NCBI RefSeq assembly: GCF_014282275.1
Contig: NZ_VFIA01000035.1
Span: forward strand, 1 to 62,613
DNA length: 62,613 nt
Direction: 5' to 3'
DNA from: Spirosoma utsteinense
GTDB taxonomy: Bacteria; Bacteroidota; Bacteroidia; Cytophagales; Spirosomataceae
The stretch's first letter is position 1. Each line of letters opens with the position of its first letter. Position numbers and translations under genes: made by a program. Positions 33,989 through 41,793 of this stretch are shown here, in pieces. The notes beneath the pieces were generated by a model. It had not been told where the DNA came from and did no database searches. It saw only the letters and a list, made by a program, of their open reading frames with translations.

Positions 33989-35722
33989 TCAGAACGAAAC
34001 GGTATACTGAACGATACCCTGCTGCTGACGATAGGACTGCGCCCCCCGATTGATACCGGTTGTACCGCTTATCGATAACCGATGCACCGGCGTTAACTGG
34101 TAATCGAAGGTGAGCGTATAGTCTATGGTAAACCCCTGCTGCCTTTCACCAGCAAGGATTTGATTATTTTTAAGGTAACTGCCTAGTATGAAAGCTCTTA
34201 ACTTATTGGTAAATAGTTTTTTCTCTATGCTCACGGTAGGGCCATGAAAGAGAAAACTCATCGCTGTAGCCTGGCTGAGCGTGTAGGTATAGCCGAAGTT
34301 CAGGTCCAGCCCGGTCGCCGGATTTTGCCTGGTGTAGCTGACCGTATAAGTCCAGTTCTGACGGTGGTTGTTGTCGGCGGTAAACGGATTGAGGTCCTGT
34401 AATGCCTGGTACATTACCGAGCCATTCAGGGTGTGCAGTTGACCTTGCCCGGTCCAGGATTTGAACACACTGCCCGACAGGGTTCGGTTGTTCTGCGCGA
34501 TGCGGGTCGTATCATTGAGAGGTCGGTAGCCCGCCTGCTGCGTCAGGCCATAGTTTGACACCGACAAGTCGAGCGTCAGGTTGTCGTCCGATGTGTATGA
34601 GGTACTTACCGAGCCAATTAGCCGGTCTGTACGGGTGCGCTTCTGAGCGGTCAGGTTATCGTGTTGCCAGCCCACGCTACTCCGGAACTGGAGCCGGTTC
34701 TTAAACAATCGAACAGTGGGGGCTACCGTAACCCGTTCAATATCGGTCTGCAAATAATTGACACCCATCGATTGATAGCCGGGTTCAACACGTGTATAGC
34801 GCAGGCGTAGGTCGGCCCACTTCAGGCGGTAGTTCAGCGATGCCTGCAAGGCCGTACGGATGCTGGTTGACGAATTAACAGGCATTAAGTGCCTGTAGCC
34901 ATTCAGGTAATTTACGTACTTAGACCGACGATCGACCGGTGCTGTAGGCTGCGGCTCCGCGTGGGTGTCGCTGGTGTAGGAACTGCCAGCTGCGTCTAAC
35001 TCGACTGTTAATTTTTTATTGGCCCGAATCCGGCCACTTAGTCCCAGCACTACGTTTTGGGCGGGAGTGAGGTAGCCCGTACTGTCGGGCAGGATAGAAC
35101 TGGCGTCGTCGGCAGCGTTGAGCAAAATCACGTCGAGGTAGGTACGATCAGTACCAACACCAATTCTGGCGCAGTAACCCATTCGCCGAAAGGTGGCCGG
35201 CCGGTCGGGGTCGGTTGCGCTTGGCTCAACGGCTTTGCTAAACCGCCCCACCATCAGGCCAACCCGTAACAGGCCCGGATTCAGCTCGAAGCCCGCGCCC
35301 CGCACAGTGTAGCCCGCCAGCGTAAACGGCGAGAACTCCAGGTTACGGTAGCCGCCGTGCAGTGTCAGCCAGTTCCTGTAGCGCGGGCTGACGCCAATGG
35401 CATTATACGCCTGCCCGTAGCCGTTGATGGGCGAACTCCACATGCCCTGAATGGGAATGGTCCAGCCACCACGCGTTGCCAGAACCAAGTTGCCGGTTAA
35501 ATACCAGGGGGTACTCTGCACAAAAGTCCCTTCCTGAACCCGCATTACAGAGAAGCTTTTTGTCAACTCAATATCGCCGGTGAGTAGCAGGGCGGGTTGG
35601 GCCGGGCGGGTGGAGTCGGGCTGCGACAGCGAATTTGTATCCAGATAAACTATCCCCTTCCTGGCCATTAGCAAAGCGCTTGGCAAGATTGAGAAAATGA
35701 GAAAAAGGAAGAGCGTTTTCAC
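33989..35722 (-). CDS. Outer-membrane beta-barrel protein
   Basis: 577 residues from a GTG at 35722, preferred because it directly opens a signal peptide (KTLFLFLIFSILPSALLMA) and because the alternative TTG at 35752 would overlap the promoter -7 element. The mature protein consists of alternating amphipathic strands throughout (for example LTLHGGYRNLEFSPF, TVELDAAGSSYTSD) and ends in a strand with a terminal phenylalanine (GIVQYTVSF), the signature of BamA-assembled barrels. About 20 or more strands are likely. No plug or TonB region is seen, so it is not a SusC-type transporter. It carries the perfect version of the 18-bp operator shared with the nearby monooxygenase and kinase genes. Confidence 0.82.
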   Translation of the reverse strand: MKTLFLFLIFSILPSALLMARKGIVYLDTNSLSQPDSTRPAQPALLLTGDIELTKSFSVMRVQEGTFVQSTPWYLTGNLVLATRGGWTIPIQGMWSSPINGYGQAYNAIGVSPRYRNWLTLHGGYRNLEFSPFTLAGYTVRGAGFELNPGLLRVGLMVGRFSKAVEPSATDPDRPATFRRMGYCARIGVGTDRTYLDVILLNAADDASSILPDSTGYLTPAQNVVLGLSGRIRANKKLTVELDAAGSSYTSDTHAEPQPTAPVDRRSKYVNYLNGYRHLMPVNSSTSIRTALQASLNYRLKWADLRLRYTRVEPGYQSMGVNYLQTDIERVTVAPTVRLFKNRLQFRSSVGWQHDNLTAQKRTRTDRLIGSVSTSYTSDDNLTLDLSVSNYGLTQQAGYRPLNDTTRIAQNNRTLSGSVFKSWTGQGQLHTLNGSVMYQALQDLNPFTADNNHRQNWTYTVSYTRQNPATGLDLNFGYTYTLSQATAMSFLFHGPTVSIEKKLFTNKLRAFILGSYLKNNQILAGERQQGFTIDYTLTFDYQLTPVHRLSISGTTGINRGAQSYRQQQGIVQYTVSF

Positions 35723-35749
35723 CGTATTTGTCGTGCCTGAGTTACCTGA

Positions 35750-35757
35750 CAAAGGTG
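35750..35757 (-). promoter_or_regulatory. -7 promoter element of the barrel-protein gene
   Basis: CACCTTTG on the minus strand, exactly 23 bp downstream of the 18-bp operator at 35781-35798. Confidence 0.6.
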
Positions 35758-35780
35758 GCCTCTTTACCGTCCGTCAATCC

Positions 35781-35798
35781 ATACAAACAAGTTTGTAT
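35781..35798 (-). promoter_or_regulatory. 18-bp operator, site A (barrel-protein gene)
   Basis: Perfect palindrome: ATACAAAC and GTTTGTAT separated by AA. It is the most symmetrical member of a family of sites in this locus (also at 36500, 39166, 39803, 43671, and a remnant at 37521). The spacing to the -7 element is 23 bp. Confidence 0.75.
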
Positions 35799-35858
35799 TT
35801 TACTCATTATCAACACAAAAGCCTGTATTGTGGCGACTATGGACTGGTATGAAAACGT

Positions 35859-35897
35859 AAACGCCAGCGAGCAGACCGGGGTCATTCGCTGGCGTTT
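35859..35897 (-). terminator. Stem-loop terminator after the small secreted paralogue 1
   Basis: Twelve-bp perfect stem AAACGCCAGCGA / TCGCTGGCGTTT with a 15-nt loop, 57 bp after the stop of the gene ending at 35955. No strong U-tract is seen. Confidence 0.5.
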
Positions 35898-35954
35898 GAG
35901 GGGGTTAAAAAGAGGATAGTTTGTGCCGGGCTCGGTCCATAATTCCGAACCTGA

Positions 35955-36401
35955 TTACAGCTTGATATTTGTCGGACCCGATGGCGCGTAAATTAGGAAC
36001 TTGAACGTATCGGACGTGGTAGCACCAGCCAGAAAATAAACAACAACGTTGGTGCCGAAGCTGCTGTGGGCGTAAGCCTCTACGCCACCGGTGTTGGGCG
36101 AACCTAAGTAAAGATGGCTGATGTGCTTGACAGTGCTCATACACTTCGAACCAGTCTTCCCCGTCTCCTCTAGGTATAAGCCCGAATGTTCCTTGAGTTT
36201 GTTATTCTTAACGTCGATGATAACTTTCAATGTGTATTTCGGTGTACCATTCACATCCACAATATCGGACGAATAAACGGTTACGTATTTCTCCTGCTCA
36301 CCGGGGCTGTACGATACTTCCTCGAAGGAGTATTTGGCGGGCTGGGCGAAACCGGATAAGGCAATCAGGAAAAGGGCGAGGATACTGAGTACTTTTTTCA
36401 T
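35955..36401 (-). CDS. Small secreted protein, paralogue 1 of an unrecognised family
   Basis: 148 residues from the ATG at 36401 (signal peptide MKKVLSILALFLIALSGFAQ); the longer frame to 36506 runs through the operator and promoter and is not real coding. The mature part is beta-rich, with GTPKYTLKVIIDVKNNKL, YLEETGKTGSKC and a C-terminal NVVVYFLAGA, then IKL at the end. It aligns with the protein at 39259-39717: both share G-x-P-x-Y, Y-L-x-E/N-x-T-G-K, a late cysteine and the V-V-V-Y strand. No known family is recognised. Its own copy of the 18-bp operator suggests that it is secreted in response to the locus kinase system. Confidence 0.75.
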   Translation of the reverse strand: MKKVLSILALFLIALSGFAQPAKYSFEEVSYSPGEQEKYVTVYSSDIVDVNGTPKYTLKVIIDVKNNKLKEHSGLYLEETGKTGSKCMSTVKHISHLYLGSPNTGGVEAYAHSSFGTNVVVYFLAGATTSDTFKFLIYAPSGPTNIKL

Positions 36402-36499
36402 GATATTGGTTTGTTGTGGCAATTGGCCGTTGGTTAAAATGAGTATTGTTTGTCCCGTTTGGGTGATACAAAGGTGGTACATGCAGGAGGGGTGAATCC

Positions 36500-36517
36500 A
36501 TACCAACTTGTTTGTAT
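36500..36517 (-). promoter_or_regulatory. 18-bp operator, site B (small secreted paralogue 1)
   Basis: On the minus strand ATACAAAC-AA-GTTGGTAT, followed by GGATTCACCCC and, exactly 23 bp after the site, the -7 element CACCTTTG (36469-36476). Confidence 0.75.
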
Positions 36518-36544
36518 TTTTCTGGTAATGAGCAGATTGTTCAT

Positions 36545-36577
36545 AAAAAAGTCCGTCCCTAACTAGTGGGGACGGAC
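36545..36577 (-). terminator. Rho-independent terminator
   Basis: Nine-bp stem GTCCGTCCC / GGGACGGAC with a 9-nt loop, followed on the minus strand by six T residues (plus-strand A-run 36545-36550). It ends the transcript of the membrane-protein gene at 36630-37178. Confidence 0.8.
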
Positions 36578-36629
36578 GAGAGACTGACCGGTAATTGACC
36601 GGCGTTATCAGATTTATCTGGTTTCAGAT

Positions 36630-37178
36630 TCAGGATTTTATTGGTGTAATCCGGCCTGACACGTTCAACATCAGACCATAAAGAATTAGCCCGATACTTG
36701 TGCTAACCAAAAGCCACTTCACTAACTTGACTACCTCACCTATCACCGCCACAGGTATTGATTGGGAAGGGTAGCTGGTAAGCATCGTTACGATGATTGC
36801 ATTTTCGAGGTAGTCGAACAGCAGACAGACGAACGGTAGCAGCGTAACCCACCTGCCAGGGAGGTGACGAAGCAGCATGGTCAGGATTACCCCGAACAGC
36901 ATACTGTACACAATCGGGTAAATAAGGTCAGTTGTCAGTTCCACTCTGGTATAATACGCACGGGCTGCCGGGCCGTAATCGGCGACCATCGTCAGCGTCC
37001 GGGTGGGATCAAACCCAACCGTCAGGTCGATGGGGCCAATGGCTTTACCCGCTAACTGATTCATGGTGGCTTCGGCGTTTTTAAGCCAGTAGGCCGGAAA
37101 ACTCACGTAAAGTACCAACAGGAACAGCAAGGTTTTCCAGTTGGTTATTCGGTCGAGGAAGTTGGTAAAGGGACTCAT
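36630..37178 (-). CDS. Four-helix membrane protein of unknown function
   Basis: 182 residues with four hydrophobic segments (LLFLLVLYVSFPAYWL, IYPIVYSMLFGVILTML, WVTLLPFVCLLFDYLENAII, WLLVSTSIGLILYGLML). The first extracytoplasmic loop (~30-75) is soluble. No family recognised. It is followed by a clear rho-independent terminator and so forms its own unit. It lies within the operator-bearing locus but has no intact operator directly upstream; a degenerate copy lies 343 bp upstream, beyond an acetyltransferase remnant. Confidence 0.72.
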   Translation of the reverse strand: MSPFTNFLDRITNWKTLLFLLVLYVSFPAYWLKNAEATMNQLAGKAIGPIDLTVGFDPTRTLTMVADYGPAARAYYTRVELTTDLIYPIVYSMLFGVILTMLLRHLPGRWVTLLPFVCLLFDYLENAIIVTMLTSYPSQSIPVAVIGEVVKLVKWLLVSTSIGLILYGLMLNVSGRITPIKS

Positions 37179-37312
37179 GGTTAGGTGCTTATCTAAAAAG
37201 CCGTGCAGACAATTGATTCGGTAGCGTCTTCCATTGACCCGCTTTGGGCGCTCACTGTGCCGGAAAGTGGGTTATAGCTGTCAAGGTCCATTCCAATACC
37301 TCACTATCTTCG

Positions 37313-37435
37313 TCATCCTGGATGGTGACGCGGCAGGTAATAGTCCGGGTACACATCCAGCACGTTCATACAAGCTGGATTGCCACGAAAACGGTTGTTT
37401 TTTGTGTCGTCAATATCAATCGGGAGTAGCTGCAT
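37313..37435 (-). pseudogene. Acetyltransferase (GNAT-like) N-terminal remnant
   Basis: From the ATG at 37435 the frame reads MQLLPIDIDDTKNNRFRGNP, then ACMNVLDVYPDYY, resembling the start of a GNAT-type protein in which a YYRRVGYHPPWIGY-like segment would follow. Here it changes to LPRHHPG and stops after 40 residues. The remaining ~120 residues are missing. It lies just behind a degenerate copy of the locus operator, so a former member of the regulon may have decayed. Confidence 0.4.
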
Positions 37436-37520
37436 TGAGACGGGATTTTGTGCGTAGTAACCGGGAGCGAAGCGGACAGTCCAGCTTGTTGGGTACGCAA
37501 AAATGGTGGACAATGGAGCC

Positions 37521-37538
37521 ATACCAACCAGTTTGCTT
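37521..37538 (-). promoter_or_regulatory. Degenerate 18-bp operator, site C
   Basis: The promoter-proximal half (GTTGGTAT on the minus strand) is intact, but the distal half is AGCAAAC with a changed centre. The CACC of a former -7 element is 12 bp away instead of 23, one helical turn closer. It follows the monooxygenase stop codon by a few bases and leads into the acetyltransferase remnant. Probably a dead site. Confidence 0.5.
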
Positions 37539-37540
37539 TT

Positions 37541-39106
37541 TTAAACTTCGACCAGATAATCAGTCGTTTTCGCTGGCTTTCTTGCTAAACTCAGTGCCTG
37601 CAATTCCTGCGTCAATCCCTTGTACATACCCGGATTAAATGGGGCCATAAACTCCTTCACCGGGTTGCCGGTCCGGCGCGTTTTCAGACCCATGTCGCGC
37701 ATGAGTTCGTCGGCGTGATGGAACGAGAAGGGGATGATGCACGTACCTGACGAATGCCCGTGGGGCACCCGCTGCGTAAGCCATGCCTGATGCCGGGCAA
37801 TCTCGGCTTTCATCCCCTCGGCATCCGGTAAGTCGAGTTGCCCTTTCACGTACTGCGCCGAATAGTGTGCGGCCAGTTCGGACGTAAAGGGTGTAAACAG
37901 CGAGGGGTTATAACCTACGAAGGACAGGTTTGGCACATCGGCGGGGAGTACGTTTCGGTACAGTTGAAACCAGCCTTTGGCGTTGCGCAGCCGTTGACTG
38001 ATACGGGCATCGAAAAACGGTACCGTTTGTCGGAAGCCGGTAGCAAACACAACCACATCGGCCTCTATTTTTTTGCCATTAGTCAGCCGAACGCCGTCGG
38101 TTTCAAACCGGCTTATTTCGCCCTTTTCGAGTTGGATGTCGCCCGTAGCAGCCCGCTCGTAGAAGTTGTCGGAAGTCAGGCCAATAGAGCAGTTGGCAAT
38201 GCTGTCGAAAGGCTTATCGGGAAGCAGACCGCTTTGTTTTAGTTTGAGCTGGGCTGCTACCAGATTGCCAATGCTTTTGACCAGGAACGTGGTAACGGGT
38301 TTACCCATCGGTCCGTGCAGGAACTTATGAATACCATACAGAACCCGGTAGGGAAACAGCGACTCGCCGAAGCGGTGCAGCAGCAGGTATTTGAAGTTGA
38401 GACCCCAGAAAATACGCGGCATTTTCCATTTCGCTTCCCGGTAGATACACACCGGCTTATGGGAAACTGAACTCACCTGCGACAGAATATCGTGGGCCGA
38501 TTTGGCAAAGCCTACTACGGCTACTTTCCGCGTTTTAGCCGCGTCGAGATGTTCCTGCCGGAAGGCGGTGCTGTGCATAACCTGCCCCTCGAACAATTCC
38601 CGCCCTTGAACCGTGGGCATGTTGGGTTCGCTGAACACGCCGTTGCAAACCACCAGAAAATCAACGTCAATTTGGCCCGTAACCCCGTTTTGCGCCGTGT
38701 GCAGTAGCCAGCCGCCATGTCCGTCGTTGATGGGTTCGGCATGGTTCACGGTGGTGCTGAACTGAATGTAGGGCAGCAGGTCGAAATGGCGGGCGTAGTT
38801 GGTCAGGTATTCCTGCACGTGCTCGCCGGTGGGCCATTCGGGATAATGTTTGGGCATTGGGAAGTCCGAAAAGGTATACGTGTCCCGGGTGTTCTGCGTC
38901 GTTACGTTCGGGTACCGGCGGGTGCTGGTCCAGACCCCGCCCAGTTCGGCTTCTTTCTCGAATAAAACCACTTCAAAACCGTGTTCGCGCATGGTTTTGG
39001 CCGTGACTAAGCCACTGACTCCGGCCCCGATGATACCGATTGTTTTGGTGGCTCCTGTCGAAGCCGTTTGTGTGCCGATTAACTGGTTGAGGTTTAGCGT
39101 TTTCAT
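37541..39106 (-). CDS. Flavin-containing monooxygenase (FMO/Baeyer-Villiger type)
   Basis: 521 residues from the ATG at 39106; the frame upstream runs through the operator. FAD-binding Rossmann motif GIIGAGVSGLVTAKT (~25-40) with LFEKEAELGGVW. The class B fingerprint F-x-G-x-x-x-H-x-x-x-F appears as FEGQVMHSTAF (~170), then the NADPH Rossmann motif VAVVGFAKSAHD (~190) and the conserved ATGFRQ (~345). The enzyme would oxygenate a soft nucleophile or ketone with NADPH and O2, in the cytoplasm. It is a normal-length member. It has the 18-bp operator with a -7 element 23 bp away, so it belongs to the locus regulon together with the secreted paralogues and the barrel protein. Confidence 0.9.
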   Translation of the reverse strand: MKTLNLNQLIGTQTASTGATKTIGIIGAGVSGLVTAKTMREHGFEVVLFEKEAELGGVWTSTRRYPNVTTQNTRDTYTFSDFPMPKHYPEWPTGEHVQEYLTNYARHFDLLPYIQFSTTVNHAEPINDGHGGWLLHTAQNGVTGQIDVDFLVVCNGVFSEPNMPTVQGRELFEGQVMHSTAFRQEHLDAAKTRKVAVVGFAKSAHDILSQVSSVSHKPVCIYREAKWKMPRIFWGLNFKYLLLHRFGESLFPYRVLYGIHKFLHGPMGKPVTTFLVKSIGNLVAAQLKLKQSGLLPDKPFDSIANCSIGLTSDNFYERAATGDIQLEKGEISRFETDGVRLTNGKKIEADVVVFATGFRQTVPFFDARISQRLRNAKGWFQLYRNVLPADVPNLSFVGYNPSLFTPFTSELAAHYSAQYVKGQLDLPDAEGMKAEIARHQAWLTQRVPHGHSSGTCIIPFSFHHADELMRDMGLKTRRTGNPVKEFMAPFNPGMYKGLTQELQALSLARKPAKTTDYLVEV

Positions 39107-39165
39107 GCCGATTTTGGTTGTTTGGTTTGTAGTACAAAGGTGGTGGTTGAGCCAGGGGTGAATCC

Positions 39166-39183
39166 ATACCAACTTGTTTGTAT
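39166..39183 (-). promoter_or_regulatory. 18-bp operator, site D (flavin monooxygenase)
   Basis: ATACAAAC-AA-GTTGGTAT on the minus strand, identical to site B. The -7 element CACCTTTG is at 39135-39142, exactly 23 bp away, and the ATG follows at 39106. Confidence 0.78.
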
Positions 39184-39204
39184 TTTACAGGATGTACACC
39201 AGCA

Positions 39205-39235
39205 AAAAAGGCTGACCTGTAAGGCCAGCCTTTTT
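39205..39235. terminator. Bidirectional terminator after small secreted paralogue 2
   Basis: Stem AAAAAGGCTGACC / GGCCAGCCTTTTT with one mismatch and a 5-nt loop, flanked by an A-run on one side and a T-run on the other. It lies 24 bp after the stop at 39259. Confidence 0.75.
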
Positions 39236-39258
39236 CTTGATTGTCGCAGTCAGACCAC

Positions 39259-39717
39259 CTATAGTTTGAATACGACGTCCGTTGATTTGTGGACGAACAC
39301 AAACACAAACTTGTTGTCTTCAGCCCGTACGGAAACATACACCACAACCTTAGTCATGGGTGAGCGGTACGCCCTTGCATTGCTCAGGTCTGCCCCCTTA
39401 TTGCCGCTACAAATTCCTGGCAGAGTATTACCAACGGGAGTAACCTGGTTCATCCACCATTTTTTGCCGGTTTTGTTTTCGATCAGGTACACATTATTTG
39501 CTGTATTGGTGGTGTAATCTGCCCTCAACGAAACGGAATAGGCAGGCTCTCCCTCGCTGTCCAAAATCCCGTGTGTAACAATGTTATTGAATAACACTAC
39601 CGGATAGTCCCCGTGAGACTGTTCCTGACCCCAGGCGCATTTTGCCGCGCCGAGCTGGGCGAATGATGTGGCAGCGAAGCCGAAAACGAGGGCGATTACT
39701 AAGTTTACTTTTTTCAT
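39259..39717 (-). CDS. Small secreted protein, paralogue 2 of an unrecognised family
   Basis: 152 residues from the ATG at 39717 (signal peptide MKKVNLVIALVFGFAATSFA, then Q). The mature part includes GILDSEGEPAYSVSLRADYT, NVYLIENKTGKKWWMNQV and KVVVYVSVRAEDNKFVFVFV, with a final VVFKL. It aligns over its length with the protein at 35955-36401 (shared G-E/T-P-x-Y, Y-L-x-E-x-K-T-G-K, V-V-V-Y and terminal K-L). Two cysteines (AAKCAWG, GICSG) could form a disulfide. It has its own operator site E, shared with the divergent sensor kinase 1. Confidence 0.75.
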   Translation of the reverse strand: MKKVNLVIALVFGFAATSFAQLGAAKCAWGQEQSHGDYPVVLFNNIVTHGILDSEGEPAYSVSLRADYTTNTANNVYLIENKTGKKWWMNQVTPVGNTLPGICSGNKGADLSNARAYRSPMTKVVVYVSVRAEDNKFVFVFVHKSTDVVFKL

Positions 39718-39802
39718 GGTTTTAATTGATCTGGCTAAAAAAGAGAAAGATTTTGTCCCGTTTGGGTGATACAAAGGTGGCGGATGAGCCAGGGGCGAAT
39801 CC

Positions 39803-39820
39803 ATACCAACATGTTTGTAT
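39803..39820. promoter_or_regulatory. 18-bp operator, site E, between secreted paralogue 2 and sensor kinase 1
   Basis: ATACAAAC-AT-GTTGGTAT on the minus strand. The -7 element CACCTTTG for the minus-strand gene is at 39772-39779, exactly 23 bp away. Toward the plus-strand kinase no equally good -7 element is seen (a weak TTCTTTTG at 39838), so the main target is the secreted protein, with possible effect on the kinase. Confidence 0.75.
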
Positions 39821-39867
39821 TTTCATTCCAAAAGGCGTTCTTTTGACACTTCCTCTTGAGTATCAGC

Positions 39868-41793
39868 ATGGAACGCGCCTATTTCCTGTGGATCTTTCTG
39901 CTTTTGACCGGTTTCGGTAATGCACAGTCAATCCGGCAGCCGGCGGGGGTGGTGCCTGTCCGGTTCGATATCGGCGGTGAGGTGTCGCTCCGGGGGCATC
40001 TGGCGTATTTGATTGATTCGACGGGTCAACTGAGCATTCAACAGGTTATGGAACGCCAGCGAACGGGGCAGTTTCAGACTTCGGCGAGCCTGACCAGCCG
40101 GCAGGATTTCGGGTACAGCACCACGGCCACCCACTGGCTGTATTTTGCCCTGAAAAATCCCGCTAATGCCCCGCAGTCAATCCGGCTGATGCTCGAAATT
40201 GAGTACGCCAACCTGGACGAACTGCAACTGTATGCCGTAGACGAGACCGGTATTCACACCGCCGGACCAACCGGCGACCGGTTTCGGTACGCGCAGCGAC
40301 CCTATCAGAACAATAATTATGTGTTTCCCATCAGCTTGCGGGCGGGGCAGCAGGCCGGGTATTATCTGCGCATGAAACAACCCCACGCCATCCTGTCGTT
40401 TACCATGCAGCTCTGGCACCGTCCGGCATTTGTGGCCGCCGACCGGGGCGAATACTTCCTGTGGGGCATCTACGTGGGTATCATCCTCATACTACTGGTG
40501 CTGAACTTAGTCATGCTGCTGGCCCTGCGTGACTGGATTTACGCGTGGTACAGCCTGTATCTGCACTTCGTAACGATGCATATTTTCTCCGATTCGGGGC
40601 TGGGCTTTCAATACCTGTGGCCAACGGTTCCGTACCTGAACGAGTTTTCGCCGGTGTACCTCTACGTCTGGGCAACGATGGTGACGCAGCTTGCCTTCAT
40701 GCAGTATTTCATCCGTCAGAACCGCCAGAACAGCCGGTTATTTGGGTGGGTCAGTGCCTTTAAAATCAGCGTAACCGCAGCCCTGGCTGTGTCCATCGCT
40801 GTACACTGGATCAAAGTGCCGGGCCGCGAAACGTATATGTACAAACTGGAGTCGCTGGCTACCACCTGCTTTGTGCCCATGATGGCCTTACTAATGATTC
40901 TGAGCCTGTACGAGAAAAGCCGCAAAAAACACCCCGACGATCGGGTAGTACGGTATTATAGCTACGCCCTTACCGTTCAGTTCAGCGGCTACGCCCTGGT
41001 CGCGTTCATGAATTTTTGCCAGGTGCGGGGCTGGTCCCTGCCCTTCGATGTGGAGAGTTACGCCATTATGGGCCTGAGCGTGTTGATTGATATCGTGTTT
41101 TTTACGTATGGACTAACCTATCGCTATTCGCAGTCCAGCGCACAGAATCAACAGCTGGAACTGGATTTACTGCACAATCAGCAGATGGCCCAGCGGCAAG
41201 TTATTACATCACTCGAAACCGAACGGCAACGACTGGCCCAGGACCTGCACGACGACATTGGACCGCTGCTCTCTACGGCTAAAGGATTCCTCTCCCGTTT
41301 GTTTCGAACGAAGCCGTCAGACCCGCTGCAACAGGCACAAATGCTGATCGACGAAGCTGCCGACGAACTGCGGACCCTGGCGCATCAATTGATGCCCCGG
41401 CAACTGGCGGAGCAATCCGTAGCCGATGCCATTGCCGAAGTAAGCCACAAACTGGGTAGCCGGGGGGTGCCGGTACAGTTCGTGACGCTGGGCGAGGCCC
41501 GGCCCCTGGGCGAACAGCGCGGGCAACTGCTGTTCAGCTTAGCCACCCAACTGATTCGCAACGGTCGGCAGCACCCACAGGCTACCGAAGTAACCGTTCA
41601 GTTACTTTACCACGAGCATCACCTGACCCTCTCCGTGGAGGACGACGGCCAGCCAGTCCACGCGCCCGATGCCGACGTAGCGCACCTGCGGGCCAAGGCG
41701 GAGTTGCTCCGCGCCGAACTGCTCATCGATACCAACGACGAGGGGAATTCGGTAATGGTAAGCGTACTCATCGCTAATCCGGTTCGGGTATGA
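39868..41793 (+). CDS. 7TMR-DISM sensor histidine kinase 1: histidine present, ATP-binding domain degenerate
   Basis: 641 residues from the ATG at 39868. Signal peptide, then a 7TMR-DISMED2 extracellular beta-sandwich (~20-165), a 7TM block (~190-400; motif DSGLGFQYLWPTVPY), a coiled coil and a HisKA_3 DHp domain with the phospho-acceptor in RLAQDLHDDIG (His461). The HATPase is clearly damaged: the N-box is QLIRNGRQH (E changed to Q, N kept), the G1 box is VEDDGQPVH instead of D-N-G-x-G-F, and the G2 glycines (G-x-G-L) are absent, replaced by DVAHLRAKAELL. ATP binding is therefore doubtful, yet the protein can still accept phosphate. Its stop overlaps the start of kinase 2 (ATGA), so the two are translationally coupled. 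Confidence 0.9.
   Translation: MERAYFLWIFLLLTGFGNAQSIRQPAGVVPVRFDIGGEVSLRGHLAYLIDSTGQLSIQQVMERQRTGQFQTSASLTSRQDFGYSTTATHWLYFALKNPANAPQSIRLMLEIEYANLDELQLYAVDETGIHTAGPTGDRFRYAQRPYQNNNYVFPISLRAGQQAGYYLRMKQPHAILSFTMQLWHRPAFVAADRGEYFLWGIYVGIILILLVLNLVMLLALRDWIYAWYSLYLHFVTMHIFSDSGLGFQYLWPTVPYLNEFSPVYLYVWATMVTQLAFMQYFIRQNRQNSRLFGWVSAFKISVTAALAVSIAVHWIKVPGRETYMYKLESLATTCFVPMMALLMILSLYEKSRKKHPDDRVVRYYSYALTVQFSGYALVAFMNFCQVRGWSLPFDVESYAIMGLSVLIDIVFFTYGLTYRYSQSSAQNQQLELDLLHNQQMAQRQVITSLETERQRLAQDLHDDIGPLLSTAKGFLSRLFRTKPSDPLQQAQMLIDEAADELRTLAHQLMPRQLAEQSVADAIAEVSHKLGSRGVPVQFVTLGEARPLGEQRGQLLFSLATQLIRNGRQHPQATEVTVQLLYHEHHLTLSVEDDGQPVHAPDADVAHLRAKAELLRAELLIDTNDEGNSVMVSVLIANPVRV

Noticed and set aside
36402..36506. 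N-terminal extensions beginning MVWIHP or MDSPL on the small secreted paralogues and the monooxygenase
   Set aside because: These residues are translations of the shared operator and promoter sequence. The similarity between them is DNA-level regulation, and each gene has a proper start with a signal peptide or Rossmann motif further in.
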